Origin: Elusimicrobiota bacterium
GTDB taxonomy: Bacteria; Elusimicrobiota; Elusimicrobia; UBA1565; UBA9628
Assembly: GCA_027452025.1 (NCBI GenBank)
Contig: DAIDHI010000060.1
Coordinates: 1-46,130 of the forward strand
Direction: 5' to 3'
DNA length: 46,130 nucleotides
Each line of letters starts with the position of its first letter. Position 1 is the stretch's first letter. The position numbers and the translations under genes were made by a program. The notes beneath the pieces are model-generated. The model made no database searches. It worked only from the letters and a program-made list of their open reading frames with translations, and was not told where the DNA came from. Positions 15,885 to 24,101 of this stretch are shown here, piece after piece.

Positions 15885-16954
15885 CAACTCTTCACCGCCG
15901 CCTTGGCGGGGCTCGTCTTGGCCGCGCCTGCCGTCAGCGTGTCGAGCAGCGAGAACCATTCCGGCGTGACGGTCTTGAGCGTGCCGGTCGCCTCGGAAAG
16001 GCTCACGGGCACGACTTTGTCGCCCCGCAGGGCCACCATCTTGCCGAAGTCGCCGGCGTCGACGAGCTCGGCCGCCTTGACGCCCGCGCGGGTGCCGAGC
16101 ATGCGGTCGAACAGGGTCGGCGCGCCGCCGCGCTGAATGTGGCCTATGACGGCCGCCCGCGTCTCGATGCCCGTCTCTTTCTCGATGAGCTTGGCGAGCT
16201 TCTCTCCGACGCCGCGCTCCTTGAGGATCATGTGCCCGAACTGATCGAGCTCCTCTTTGCCCGAGTCGCCCATGTCGATGGCCTCCGAGGCCACGACAAG
16301 TGCGACGTTTTTGCGCTTGTGAGCCTGCCGCAGCTTCGCCGTCATGTCGGCCACGTCCACCCTGCGCTCCGGCAGGCAGACGTAGTCCGCCCCGGCGGCG
16401 ATGCCGGTAAACAGCGAGACCCAGCCCGCATGCCGCCCCATGACCTCGAGGACCATGATGCGGCGGTGGCTGCGGCCCGTGTCGATCAGGCGCGCGGCCG
16501 CGTCGACGGCGACGGTTACCGAGGTGTCGAAGCCGAAGGTGTAGTCCGTGGCCGAGAGGTCGTTATCCATCGTCTTGGGCACGCCGACGACGTTGAGCTT
16601 CTTCTCCTTGTAGAGCTTGGCGGCCACGCCGAGCGTGTCCTCGCCGCCCATGGCGACCAGGGCGTGGAGACCGAGCTTCTTAAACGTCCCGACGACGCCC
16701 TCGACGCCGCCCTCTTTCTTGTAGGGATTGGTGCGGGAGGTGCCCAGGATCGTGCCGCCGCGGCCGACGATTTCCTCGACGTCCTCCCGGCGCAAGGGCT
16801 TGGCGTCGCCGGAGATCATGCCCTTCCAGCCTTCCTGGACGCCGAGGCACTCGTAGCCGAGGTCCGTGGCCTTGAGGACGACGCCCCGGATGGCCGGGTT
16901 GAGGCCGGGGCAGTCGCCGCCGCCGGTGAGGATGGCCAGCTTCTTTGCGGCCAT
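15884..16954 (-). CDS. pfp: PPi-type 6-phosphofructokinase
   Basis: The enzyme phosphorylates fructose 6-phosphate in glycolysis. The phosphoryl donor is read from the active site: GGEDT (~102-106) replaces the GGDGS of ATP enzymes, and a lysine stands in PKTMDND (~124-130), the combination typical of pyrophosphate-dependent enzymes, which are reversible. Other signatures are TGGGDCPGLN, the substrate loop VMGRHAGW and IGHIQRGG. The length of 356 residues suits the short homodimeric group. It lies four bases downstream of the aldolase gene, the enzyme for the next glycolytic step, so the pair is probably co-expressed. The Lys/Ala-rich C-terminal tail may be dispensable. Confidence 0.9.
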   Translation of the reverse strand: MAAKKLAILTGGGDCPGLNPAIRGVVLKATDLGYECLGVQEGWKGMISGDAKPLRREDVEEIVGRGGTILGTSRTNPYKKEGGVEGVVGTFKKLGLHALVAMGGEDTLGVAAKLYKEKKLNVVGVPKTMDNDLSATDYTFGFDTSVTVAVDAAARLIDTGRSHRRIMVLEVMGRHAGWVSLFTGIAAGADYVCLPERRVDVADMTAKLRQAHKRKNVALVVASEAIDMGDSGKEELDQFGHMILKERGVGEKLAKLIEKETGIETRAAVIGHIQRGGAPTLFDRMLGTRAGVKAAELVDAGDFGKMVALRGDKVVPVSLSEATGTLKTVTPEWFSLLDTLTAGAAKTSPAKAAVKS

Positions 16955-16958
16955 GGGA

Positions 16959-18041
16959 TCAGTACGCTCCCGTGGTGGCCGCCTGCTTGGACGCCTTGCC
17001 GCCGTTGTACCAGTGCGGGTCGACGGCCTCGAGCATCTCGGCGCCGGTCACGTGATAGCGCTGGGTCCACGCCTGAGCGTAACCGTCGACGACTTGATTG
17101 AGCTTCTTCATGCGCTCGGCGGCGGTGGTGAGCAGGAACTGGTCCTGGGCCTTCTCGCCCTGCTGCTCGAAATACTCGTTGAAGATGGCGCGGCCGGCCA
17201 TGTAGCCGGAGCAGCCGGCCTTCATGGACAGCTCGACTTGCTTGACGAAGAGGTCGAACTTCTCTCCGGCGGAAAGCAGCACCCAGGGCCGGATGGCCGC
17301 CTCATTGAGCTTGCCGAGGTTGTCCTGCATCTTCTGCGCGGCGTCGTTCTTGATGTCGCCCGGGAACTCGAGCTTGAGGATGTCGGTGTGCGGGCCGATG
17401 AGCTTGGTCGACTCCATGATGTTCTTGACTTTGCGCGCCTGATACTCGGGAGAGGACTTTTCCTCGCCCTTGCGGGGGAAGGTCAGCTCCTCGGTCATCA
17501 GGAGGATGTCGTTGTCTCGGCAGGCCTTCTCGAGCTTTTGAAGGAAGGCGAGCTGAGCTTTCGTGAAAGGCTTGTCCTCGACATCCATGTAGATCAGGAG
17601 CTTGACCGCCGAGGCGCCCATTTTCTTGATCTGCTCGACGGACCAGCCGGGCTCGTACTCGGAGGGGATGCCGGGGTCCTTGGAGGCCTCGGAGCGCACG
17701 ATCAGGCCCACCCCGTGGGGCAGGGCCATGGAGTTGATGCACTGGCGCGCGCCGAAGTTGACGTCGAGCAGCACGGCGGAGCCGTACTGCGCGAGGGTGG
17801 ACACCATCTTGAGCTTGACGTCGCGGATCTCGTGATACGTCGGTTCCGCCGGCTTTCCGGCGCGTTCGTGCATGGCGCGCAGAGCCTTCTTGAAGGAATT
17901 GGACTGGTCGAGGGCGAAGACCTTGAACTTGTTGTTCGCGTCGGTGATCTGGCGCAGGCCCATGAGCTTCCCGGGCGAAAGGCGCACGAAATGATCCTTC
18001 AAAGAGGCGGAATCCGTCTTGAGGGGGGTGGCGGTGGCCAT
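16959..18041 (-). CDS. class I aldolase of the LacD (tagatose/fructose-bisphosphate) family
   Basis: A strong AAAAGGAG lies just before ATG 18041. The product is a TIM-barrel aldolase. It shows the LacD-type order KFKVFALDQSNSFKKAL, VLLDVNFGARQ, the Schiff-base lysine in SAVKLLIYMD (~146), the Glu-rich MTEELTFPRKG, TDILKLEFPG and, at the phosphate site, CSGYMAGRAIF. LacD enzymes cleave tagatose or fructose 1,6-bisphosphate. Pairing with a PPi-PFK points to fructose 1,6-bisphosphate and a glycolytic role. The length of 360 residues is slightly above the family norm. The 60-bp palindrome ends three bases before its ribosome-binding region and would form a hairpin in its leader. Confidence 0.9.
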   Translation of the reverse strand: MATATPLKTDSASLKDHFVRLSPGKLMGLRQITDANNKFKVFALDQSNSFKKALRAMHERAGKPAEPTYHEIRDVKLKMVSTLAQYGSAVLLDVNFGARQCINSMALPHGVGLIVRSEASKDPGIPSEYEPGWSVEQIKKMGASAVKLLIYMDVEDKPFTKAQLAFLQKLEKACRDNDILLMTEELTFPRKGEEKSSPEYQARKVKNIMESTKLIGPHTDILKLEFPGDIKNDAAQKMQDNLGKLNEAAIRPWVLLSAGEKFDLFVKQVELSMKAGCSGYMAGRAIFNEYFEQQGEKAQDQFLLTTAAERMKKLNQVVDGYAQAWTQRYHVTGAEMLEAVDPHWYNGGKASKQAATTGAY

Positions 18042-18055
18042 ATTAGTCTCCTTTT

Positions 18056-18115
18056 GGTGTCAGACGTTGACTTGTTGACTCGTTTAAACGAGTCAACAAG
18101 TCAACGTCTGACACC
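18056..18115. repeat. perfect 60-bp palindrome (30-bp arms, no loop), REP-like
   Basis: The left arm begins ggtgtcagacgttgacttg and the right arm is its exact complement through aaacgagtc; the centre is cgttt/aaacg. Inside each arm gttgact is repeated at 8-base spacing. It fills the gap between the barrel-protein stop (18117) and the aldolase leader. A near copy lies at 28144-28202. RNA from either strand would form a very stable hairpin, so it may attenuate transcription or protect the upstream message. Confidence 0.95.
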
Positions 18116-18116
18116 C

Positions 18117-19004
18117 TTAGAAATTTCCGACGTAACGCAGCTGGACGATACGTTCCGGCCCGCGGGGGTCGCCATTGTCGAAATGGCCTCCCTGCCCGAT
18201 GGCGCGGACGGCGAAATCGACGTCGAAATGAGGCGTGACGTACACTCGCAGGCCGGCATTGACCCGGCTGTCTACGAAGTTGCTGATGTTGTCCCACTCC
18301 AGCAACAAAGCGACCTTGTCCTTGATATTGTAGCTAAACGGCAAGGCCCCGTAAAAAGAGTTCGTGTTGAAATCGGAGATGTTGAACTCCGGGTGGACCA
18401 TGAGCCCGGGGATGCCGAGTTCTTGGCTGGCGACGATGTAGCCGCCGCGCTGCTTCTGGTTGTAGCGGTGGTCGACGGAATTATAGTCCCAGCCCTGCCC
18501 GTCGTAGCCGACGGCCACCGCGGGAATCCAGCGATCTCCGTCGTAAATGCGCCATTTGACTTGAGCGGCGGGCGCGCGCGCGCGAATGTCCTTGCTGTCC
18601 CCGATGAGGCCGTCGACGGCCATGGAGGCGCCGATGTTGATGCCGTTATAGACGCCGAAGGAGGCGTACTCGAGCAGGCCGCCGCCGCGGTAGAAGCGGC
18701 TCTGCGAGGAGTAGCCGCCGTAGTCCAGCACCGCCGCCGTCGGATCGTCGATCACGTTGACGTCGGGCGCCAGCAGGCCGACGTCCCCGGCACCGTCTGC
18801 GGCGGCCGAGGCCTGATTCTTGGGATGGATCTTCGGCGGCTGGCCGGGCTCGTAGTCCGGCGCCCGGGGCACGGGCGCGGTCGCCGGGGCCGCGCCCGGA
18901 GCCGGCTCGTCGGACGGGACCGTCCCCGGAGCGTCGGAGGCGAGGGCCGGACCGCAGAAAAGGAGCGCGGAGAAAAGGGCGGCGGCCGGCGCGGTCGCGT
19001 TCAT
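18117..19004 (-). CDS. outer-membrane beta-barrel protein
   Basis: ATG 19004 overlaps the response-regulator stop (ATGA). A signal peptide (AAALFSALLFCGPALAS) is followed by a Pro/Ala-rich linker. A barrel of alternating amphipathic strands comes next (FYRGGGLLEYASFGVYNGI; GGYIVASQELGIPGLMVHPE; VNAGLRVYVTPHFDVDFAVR), ending in RYVGNF with the terminal phenylalanine recognised by the BAM machinery. The length of 295 residues would give about ten strands. No family was recognised; the pattern recalls YjbH-like or general porin-like barrels. It is the last gene of the dnaE run. Confidence 0.75.
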   Translation of the reverse strand: MNATAPAAALFSALLFCGPALASDAPGTVPSDEPAPGAAPATAPVPRAPDYEPGQPPKIHPKNQASAAADGAGDVGLLAPDVNVIDDPTAAVLDYGGYSSQSRFYRGGGLLEYASFGVYNGINIGASMAVDGLIGDSKDIRARAPAAQVKWRIYDGDRWIPAVAVGYDGQGWDYNSVDHRYNQKQRGGYIVASQELGIPGLMVHPEFNISDFNTNSFYGALPFSYNIKDKVALLLEWDNISNFVDSRVNAGLRVYVTPHFDVDFAVRAIGQGGHFDNGDPRGPERIVQLRYVGNF

Positions 19005-19390
19005 TGATTGGAAGGCGGCTTGGAGAGGACTTCCTGGAGCTTGACGTGAAGGGCGGCCATCTCGAAGGGCTTCTGCATGACCTCCGCGGCGCCGCTCATG
19101 AGGGCGATGCCTTTTTCGCGCGTGGTGTCGCGGGAGGTCATCAGCATGATTTGGGGGGCCTTGGCGCCGAGCTTGTTGGTGATCTCGTAGGCGACGTGGT
19201 AGCCGTCGATATAGGGCATCATCACGTCCAGGAGCACCAGGTCCACTTTCTCGGCCATGGCGATCTGGAGGGCATCCTTGCCGTTGGCGGCGGCAAGGAT
19301 TTCGTATCCCTGGAACGTGAGATCCATCTTCAGCAGTTCCAGGAGATCCGGGTCGTCGTCGGCGACTAAGATGCGCTTTCGATCCGCCAT
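19001..19390 (-). CDS. stand-alone response regulator (REC domain only)
   Basis: This 129-residue protein is a complete receiver domain and nothing else. It has the acidic pocket ADDDPD, the phosphoacceptor aspartate in VLLDVMMPYIDG (~55), the switch threonine/serine in LMTSRD and the lysine in VMQKPFE. Single-domain receivers act by binding partner proteins or relaying phosphate. The ATG at 19390 lies inside the end of dnaE (25-base overlap), and the stop overlaps the start of the barrel-protein gene. No kinase is adjacent; the nearest one in the window is at 31.6 kb. Confidence 0.93.
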   Translation of the reverse strand: MADRKRILVADDDPDLLELLKMDLTFQGYEILAAANGKDALQIAMAEKVDLVLLDVMMPYIDGYHVAYEITNKLGAKAPQIMLMTSRDTTREKGIALMSGAAEVMQKPFEMAALHVKLQEVLSKPPSNQ

Positions 19391-22300
19391 GATTTTTCCC
19401 CGAGGATTGTGACGATTGAGTCTAACAAATTTTGGTCAAGACGCACTTTATGTTCCAATTCCAGGACGGCGCGCCCCTCCGGCGTCTCATGCTCCATGAC
19501 GACGGGGCATCGGCCGGGGTGCTCCTCGAGGGCGGATCGCAGGCGCTCCAAAACGGACTCTTCCAAGGCCTCGGCGTGGGCGAATATCCGCAGCTTCCGT
19601 CCGAAGCGAAGCATGGCGAGTTCAAGCGGCTGAATCTCGTCGACGATGAGCTCGGGGGCGCTCTCGGCGCCCTCGCCTCGGACCGACAGGCGTCCGGCGG
19701 CGGTCACGATCGCGCCCACCTTGAGCTGCTGGCCCAGGCCCGAGGCATAGGCGCGCGGAAAGACCAGCAGCCTGATCTCGCCCGAAAGGTCTTCCAGGTT
19801 GGCGCTGGCCCATTGCTCGCCCTTGCTCTTGGTGACGGCGCGTTTGACTTGGGTGATCAGGCCCGCGACGCGCACCGGCGCGGTGATCTCGGCGTTTAAG
19901 GCCGCGATCTCGTGGGTGGCCACGCCCTTGAGCTGATCCTTGACGCCCAGCAGCGGATGGCCGGAAAAGTAGAATCCGAGCACTTCCTTTTCGAACTTCA
20001 AGACGTCGTGCTCGGACAAGGACGGTCCCGAGCCCTGGGAGGTGCGCGGAGGCTCGACGGTGGCGACGTCCGCGCCGAAGAGCAGGCCCTGTCCCCGCGA
20101 CAGGTCTTCCCGGATGCGCGCCTGGCGGTCGACGGCGGAGTCGAGGCCGGCGAGCAGGCGGCCGCGCTTGGCCTCGGGATTGGCGCCCGCGTCGAGTCCG
20201 TCCATCGCGCCGGCCTTGACGAGCGACTCGAGCACCTTTTTATTGGCGGCGTGAAGGTCGACGCGCGCGCAAAAGTCGTCGAGGTCCTTGAACGGGCGCT
20301 CGGCGCGAGCCTGGAGAATGGAATCGACGGCGCCCTGGCCCACGTTCTTGATCGCGACGAGCCCGAAGCGGATGTTGTCGGGGTCCTCGATCGAGAACTT
20401 GGCCTCGCTCTTCTGGATGTCCGGCGGCAGGATCTTGAGGCCCATGTGCCTGGCCTCTTCCAAATACGTAACGAGCTTATTCTCCTTGTCGTCGTTGCCG
20501 ATGGCCGAGTGGCCGATCTCCGAGGTCGCCACCGCCGTCATGAACTCCAGCGGATAGTTGGCCTTGAGATAGGCGGTCTGATAGGCGACCACCCCGTAAG
20601 CGGCCGAATGAGACTTATTGAAGCCGTAGCCGCCGAACTTAACCATCTGGTCGTAGATCTTGTTGGCCAGCTTGTCCTTGATCTTGTTCTTGGCGCAGCC
20701 TTCCACGAACTTGCCGCGCATCTTCTCCAGGTCTTCCGGATGCTTCTTGCCCATGGCCTTGCGCAGGCCGTCGGCCTCGCCGGGGGTGAAACCGGCGAGC
20801 TTCTTGCTGATCTCCATGATCTGCTCTTGGAAGACCATGCAGCCGTAGGTTTCCTTCAAGATCGGCTCCATGAGCGGATGCTCGTAGACGACCTTTTCGC
20901 GCCCATGCTTGCGCTCGACGAACTGATCGAGCATGCCGGATTGCATCGGGCCGGGACGGAACAAGGCGATCAAGGAGACGATGTCGTGGAATTCGCTCGG
21001 CTTGATGCGGAAGAGCAGGTCGCGCATGCCTTGGGAGTCGAGCTGGAAGACGGCCAGGGCCTTGGCCGAGCGCAGGAGGTCGAAGGTCTTGGCGTCGTCC
21101 ATCGGTATCGCGTCGATGTCGAATTTCGGGTCTTTGCGCGCGCGGATGAACTTGATCGCGTCATCGATGATCGACAGGGTGCGCAGGCCCAGGAAGTCCA
21201 CCTTGAGCAAGCCGAGCTTGGGGCAGATGTCGCCGTCGTACTGCGTGGTGACGACGTCGCTCTTGGTGCCTTTGGCCAGCGGCGTGTACTTGACGACGGG
21301 CTCCTTGGTGATCAGCGTGCCGGCGGCGTGGACGCCGGTATGGCGCTTGAGGCCCTCCAGCTTCATGGAGAGATCGAGCAGCCGCTTGATCTGCGGGCTT
21401 TTCGCCGCCTCGGCGAGCTCGGGCACCTTCTGCATGGAATCGTTGAGCGTGACGTTGGGTCCCGCCGGGATCATCTTGGCGATCTTGTCGACCTCGGACA
21501 GCGGCATGTTCATCACGCGTCCCACGTCGCGCACGACGAGCTTGGCCGCCATCGAGCCGAAAGTGATGATCTGCGCGACGTTGGTCTCGCCGTACTTGTG
21601 CCGCACGTAGTCGATCACCTTATCGCGGCCCGTGTCGGCGAAGTCGATGTCGAGGTCGGGCATCGACTTGCGGTCGGGGTTGAGGAAGCGCTCGAAGAGC
21701 AGGTTGTGCTTGAGCGGGTCGACGTTGGTGATGCGCAGGCAGTAAGCGACGAGCGCCCCGGCGCCGGAGCCGCGTCCCGGGCCCACGGGCACGCCCATCC
21801 TGCGCGATTCGTTGATGAAGTCCCAGACGATCAGGAAGTAGCCGGAGAAGCCCATCTTCTTGATGACGCCGAGCTCGTAGTTGAGCCGCTCGCGATATTC
21901 CGGCCGTATTTCGCCGATCCTTTCCTTGAGTCCCTTGAGGCAGAGGTCCTCAAGGTAGCTGTCCTGCGAAAAGCCCTCGGGCACCGTGAACTCGGGCAGA
22001 AGCAGCGAGTCCATCGGGATCTTCAAGTGGCACATCTCGGCCACCTTCAGCGTGTTGGCCAGGGCGTCGGGCTTGAAGGAGAAGATCTGGTGCATCTGCT
22101 CCGGGCTCTTGACGTAGAACTCGTGGGTCTCGAACTTGAGGCGGTCGACGTCCTCGAGCTTGCGCCCCGTCGAGATGCAGACCCGCGCGTCGTGCGCCTC
22201 CCAGTCGGCGGGGTGGGAGTAATGGCAGTCGTTGGTCGCGATGAGAGGGATTCTCGTGCGCTCGTGGAGCTCGAGCAGGGCCTTGAGCACCTGGCGCTGC

Positions 22301-22869
22301 TTGTCCAGGTTATGGTCCATGATCTCGAGGTAGAAGGACTCCGGGTCGAGGGTGTCGCGGAACCAGCAGGCCAGCTTCTCGGCCTCGACGAGGTTCCCGG
22401 ACAGGATCAGCTGCGACAGTTCCGACTTGAGGCAGCCGGACAGGATGACCAGGCCCCTTGAGTGCTTGGAGAGCAGGTCCTTGTCGACGCGCGGATCGTA
22501 GTAGTAGCCCTCGGTGAACCCCTTGGAGACGAGGGCCATGAGGTTCTGGTAGCCCTCGTAGTTCTTGGCCAGGACGGTGAGATGGCAGTTCTCCTTCTGC
22601 GAGTGGCCGCGATCGGTGAGCTTGCCCTTGGAAAAATACATCTCGCAGCCGACGATGGGCTTGAGCCCCACCTTGTTGGCGTGCTGGTAGAATTCCACCG
22701 CGCCGAACATGTTGCCGTGATCGGTGACGGCGAAGCCCTTGGCGCCCTCGGCGGCCAGGGTCTTGAGCGTCTCGGAGGGGCCGCCGCTCTTGTCCGAGAT
22801 GCGGATGACGCCGTCGAGCAGCGAGTATTCCGAGTGGTTGTGGAGGTGGACGAACTCCGGCTTGGACAT
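19366..22869 (-). CDS. dnaE: DNA polymerase III alpha subunit
   Basis: This is the replicative polymerase of the C family. The 1167-residue length fits DnaE1. The order is complete: N-terminal PHP domain (HLHNHSEYSLLDG; CEMYFSKGK), the polymerase core with GPGRGSGAGALVAYCL and the catalytic aspartates in PDLDIDFAD (~403-411), fingers (HTGVHAAGTLI), the beta-clamp and HhH region (GGYGFNKSHSAAYGVVAYQT), an OB fold (VRVAGLITQVKRAVTKSKG) and a C-terminal domain. All three catalytic-region motifs are intact. It heads a run with a response regulator and a barrel protein, an unusual association probably due only to compaction. Confidence 0.97.
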   Translation of the reverse strand: MSKPEFVHLHNHSEYSLLDGVIRISDKSGGPSETLKTLAAEGAKGFAVTDHGNMFGAVEFYQHANKVGLKPIVGCEMYFSKGKLTDRGHSQKENCHLTVLAKNYEGYQNLMALVSKGFTEGYYYDPRVDKDLLSKHSRGLVILSGCLKSELSQLILSGNLVEAEKLACWFRDTLDPESFYLEIMDHNLDKQRQVLKALLELHERTRIPLIATNDCHYSHPADWEAHDARVCISTGRKLEDVDRLKFETHEFYVKSPEQMHQIFSFKPDALANTLKVAEMCHLKIPMDSLLLPEFTVPEGFSQDSYLEDLCLKGLKERIGEIRPEYRERLNYELGVIKKMGFSGYFLIVWDFINESRRMGVPVGPGRGSGAGALVAYCLRITNVDPLKHNLLFERFLNPDRKSMPDLDIDFADTGRDKVIDYVRHKYGETNVAQIITFGSMAAKLVVRDVGRVMNMPLSEVDKIAKMIPAGPNVTLNDSMQKVPELAEAAKSPQIKRLLDLSMKLEGLKRHTGVHAAGTLITKEPVVKYTPLAKGTKSDVVTTQYDGDICPKLGLLKVDFLGLRTLSIIDDAIKFIRARKDPKFDIDAIPMDDAKTFDLLRSAKALAVFQLDSQGMRDLLFRIKPSEFHDIVSLIALFRPGPMQSGMLDQFVERKHGREKVVYEHPLMEPILKETYGCMVFQEQIMEISKKLAGFTPGEADGLRKAMGKKHPEDLEKMRGKFVEGCAKNKIKDKLANKIYDQMVKFGGYGFNKSHSAAYGVVAYQTAYLKANYPLEFMTAVATSEIGHSAIGNDDKENKLVTYLEEARHMGLKILPPDIQKSEAKFSIEDPDNIRFGLVAIKNVGQGAVDSILQARAERPFKDLDDFCARVDLHAANKKVLESLVKAGAMDGLDAGANPEAKRGRLLAGLDSAVDRQARIREDLSRGQGLLFGADVATVEPPRTSQGSGPSLSEHDVLKFEKEVLGFYFSGHPLLGVKDQLKGVATHEIAALNAEITAPVRVAGLITQVKRAVTKSKGEQWASANLEDLSGEIRLLVFPRAYASGLGQQLKVGAIVTAAGRLSVRGEGAESAPELIVDEIQPLELAMLRFGRKLRIFAHAEALEESVLERLRSALEEHPGRCPVVMEHETPEGRAVLELEHKVRLDQNLLDSIVTILGEKSWRIESAS

Positions 22870-22997
22870 CGGGGTAAGTTATCAAAAAAACCTCAGGACT
22901 CGTCGAGGAAAATGGGCCGCCGGGTCCGTTCTTTCGGCCTAGGACGCGCGGCCTGATGGTCCTAGGGCGCGGCCGATTCATTGCGTAGGCGTCCGGC
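22870..22997. promoter_or_regulatory. divergent intergenic region with inverted repeat cctaggac/gtcctagg
   Basis: This 128-base gap separates dnaE (-) from the radical SAM gene (+). An 8-bp inverted repeat (22938-22945 and 22959-22966, 13-base spacer) sits about 32 bases before the radical SAM start. It could be an operator or a leader hairpin. I see no convincing -10 element. Confidence 0.35.
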
Positions 22998-24101
22998 GTG
23001 CCCGACGCCGCCTCCGGCAGGGTTTCGGTCTCCCTGACCAGCCGCTGCAACTTGGACTGCGGCTACTGCTTCGCGCGCCAGGACGGCGAAGCGTCTCGCC
23101 GCACCGCCCTGGCGGCCGCGGCCTACGCCCGGCGAGCGTTCGGCCCCCGCGTGGCCTTGATTCCTTTCGGCGGAGAGCCGCTGCTGCGCTGGGATCTCTT
23201 TCGCGATTTCGTCCTCGAGGGCCGGCGGCTGGGCGTGGAGCGCTTCGACGTCTTCACCAACGGCCTCCTCCTCGACGACCGGGTCGTCGATTTCTTCGAG
23301 GAGCACCGCCTCAACCTGATCGTCAGCATCGATGGGGTGGGGCAAGTCCATGACGCCGAGAGGCGCGCTCTCGGCGGCGGGGGCACCTTCGCCGCCCTGG
23401 AAAGGCGCCTGAGGTTTCTGCGCGACCGCGGCTTTCCAAACCCTACTTTCCGCGTCACCGTGTCGCCCGGCAACGGGGCCTCCCTGGATTCGACCTATGC
23501 TTTTCTCGCCGGCCTGGGTTTCCCGCGCGCCCATATCAACGCGATGCCCGCGGCGTCTCGGCGCTGGTCGGAGCGCGACCTGCGGGCGACGCGCTCCTCG
23601 CTCCTGCGTCTGGCCGACGCCGCAGCGCAGCGGCTCAAGCGAGGGCTCTATGTGCCGTTCCACTACAACGAGTGCATCGAAGGCGGAGAGCTTTCGACGG
23701 CTCTGGGCGCGGACGTCGGCGAAGGCGGCGGCTCTTGTCTCTGGGGAGCTCGCGTGCGCGGCGTCGACGCGCGGGGCGGCGTCTATCCCTGCTGCATCCT
23801 GCCCGTGATGGCGTCGGATCAAAAGGAGCTCTTCGGGCGCCGGAGCCTGGAGGACCGCGGCGAGCCGGAGTGGCCGGAGGCGGGAGGGTTGAGCCTCGCG
23901 CGGTCCTGCCGCGTGTGGAACAAGCTGCTCGGGGCAGACGCCCTGCGGCCGCTGCCCGTCTACCGTCATTTCTTCGCCGGGTTCATCCAGGCGGCCGCCC
24001 GCTTCCAGTCCCGGCTCGACCCGCCGCGCGCCGGCCAATGGCGGCGGCGCGCCATGGAGCTGCTGACGCGGCATCTGGGCCCGGCGCAGCGTCTCAGTTG
24101 A
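22998..24101 (+). CDS. radical SAM protein with C-terminal SPASM-like cysteines
   Basis: The GTG at 22998 gives a short N-terminus before the iron-sulphur motif RCNLDCGYC (Cys 17, 21, 24; CX3CX2C), which binds the 4Fe-4S cluster that cleaves S-adenosylmethionine. The SAM-binding FGGEPLLRWD and the strand FDVFTNGLLL follow in order. The C-terminal part has more cysteines (NECIEG, SCLWGARV, VYPCCILP), resembling the auxiliary-cluster region of SPASM/twitch enzymes, which mostly modify peptides or proteins. Length 367. A long frame on the opposite strand is a shadow. No precursor peptide or sulfatase is adjacent, so the substrate is unknown. Its stop overlaps the convergent secreted gene by eight bases. 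Confidence 0.85.
   Translation: MPDAASGRVSVSLTSRCNLDCGYCFARQDGEASRRTALAAAAYARRAFGPRVALIPFGGEPLLRWDLFRDFVLEGRRLGVERFDVFTNGLLLDDRVVDFFEEHRLNLIVSIDGVGQVHDAERRALGGGGTFAALERRLRFLRDRGFPNPTFRVTVSPGNGASLDSTYAFLAGLGFPRAHINAMPAASRRWSERDLRATRSSLLRLADAAAQRLKRGLYVPFHYNECIEGGELSTALGADVGEGGGSCLWGARVRGVDARGGVYPCCILPVMASDQKELFGRRSLEDRGEPEWPEAGGLSLARSCRVWNKLLGADALRPLPVYRHFFAGFIQAAARFQSRLDPPRAGQWRRRAMELLTRHLGPAQRLS

Noticed and set aside
16866-19007. 713-residue plus-strand frame
   Set aside because: It lies opposite the aldolase and barrel-protein genes and even translates the palindrome; no recognisable motif.
19912-22461. 849-residue plus-strand frame
   Set aside because: It is antisense to dnaE, whose catalytic motifs are unmistakable.
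22962-24074. 370-residue minus-strand frame opposite the radical SAM gene
   Set aside because: The plus strand has the CX3CX2C motif and a coherent radical SAM order; the minus frame has none.
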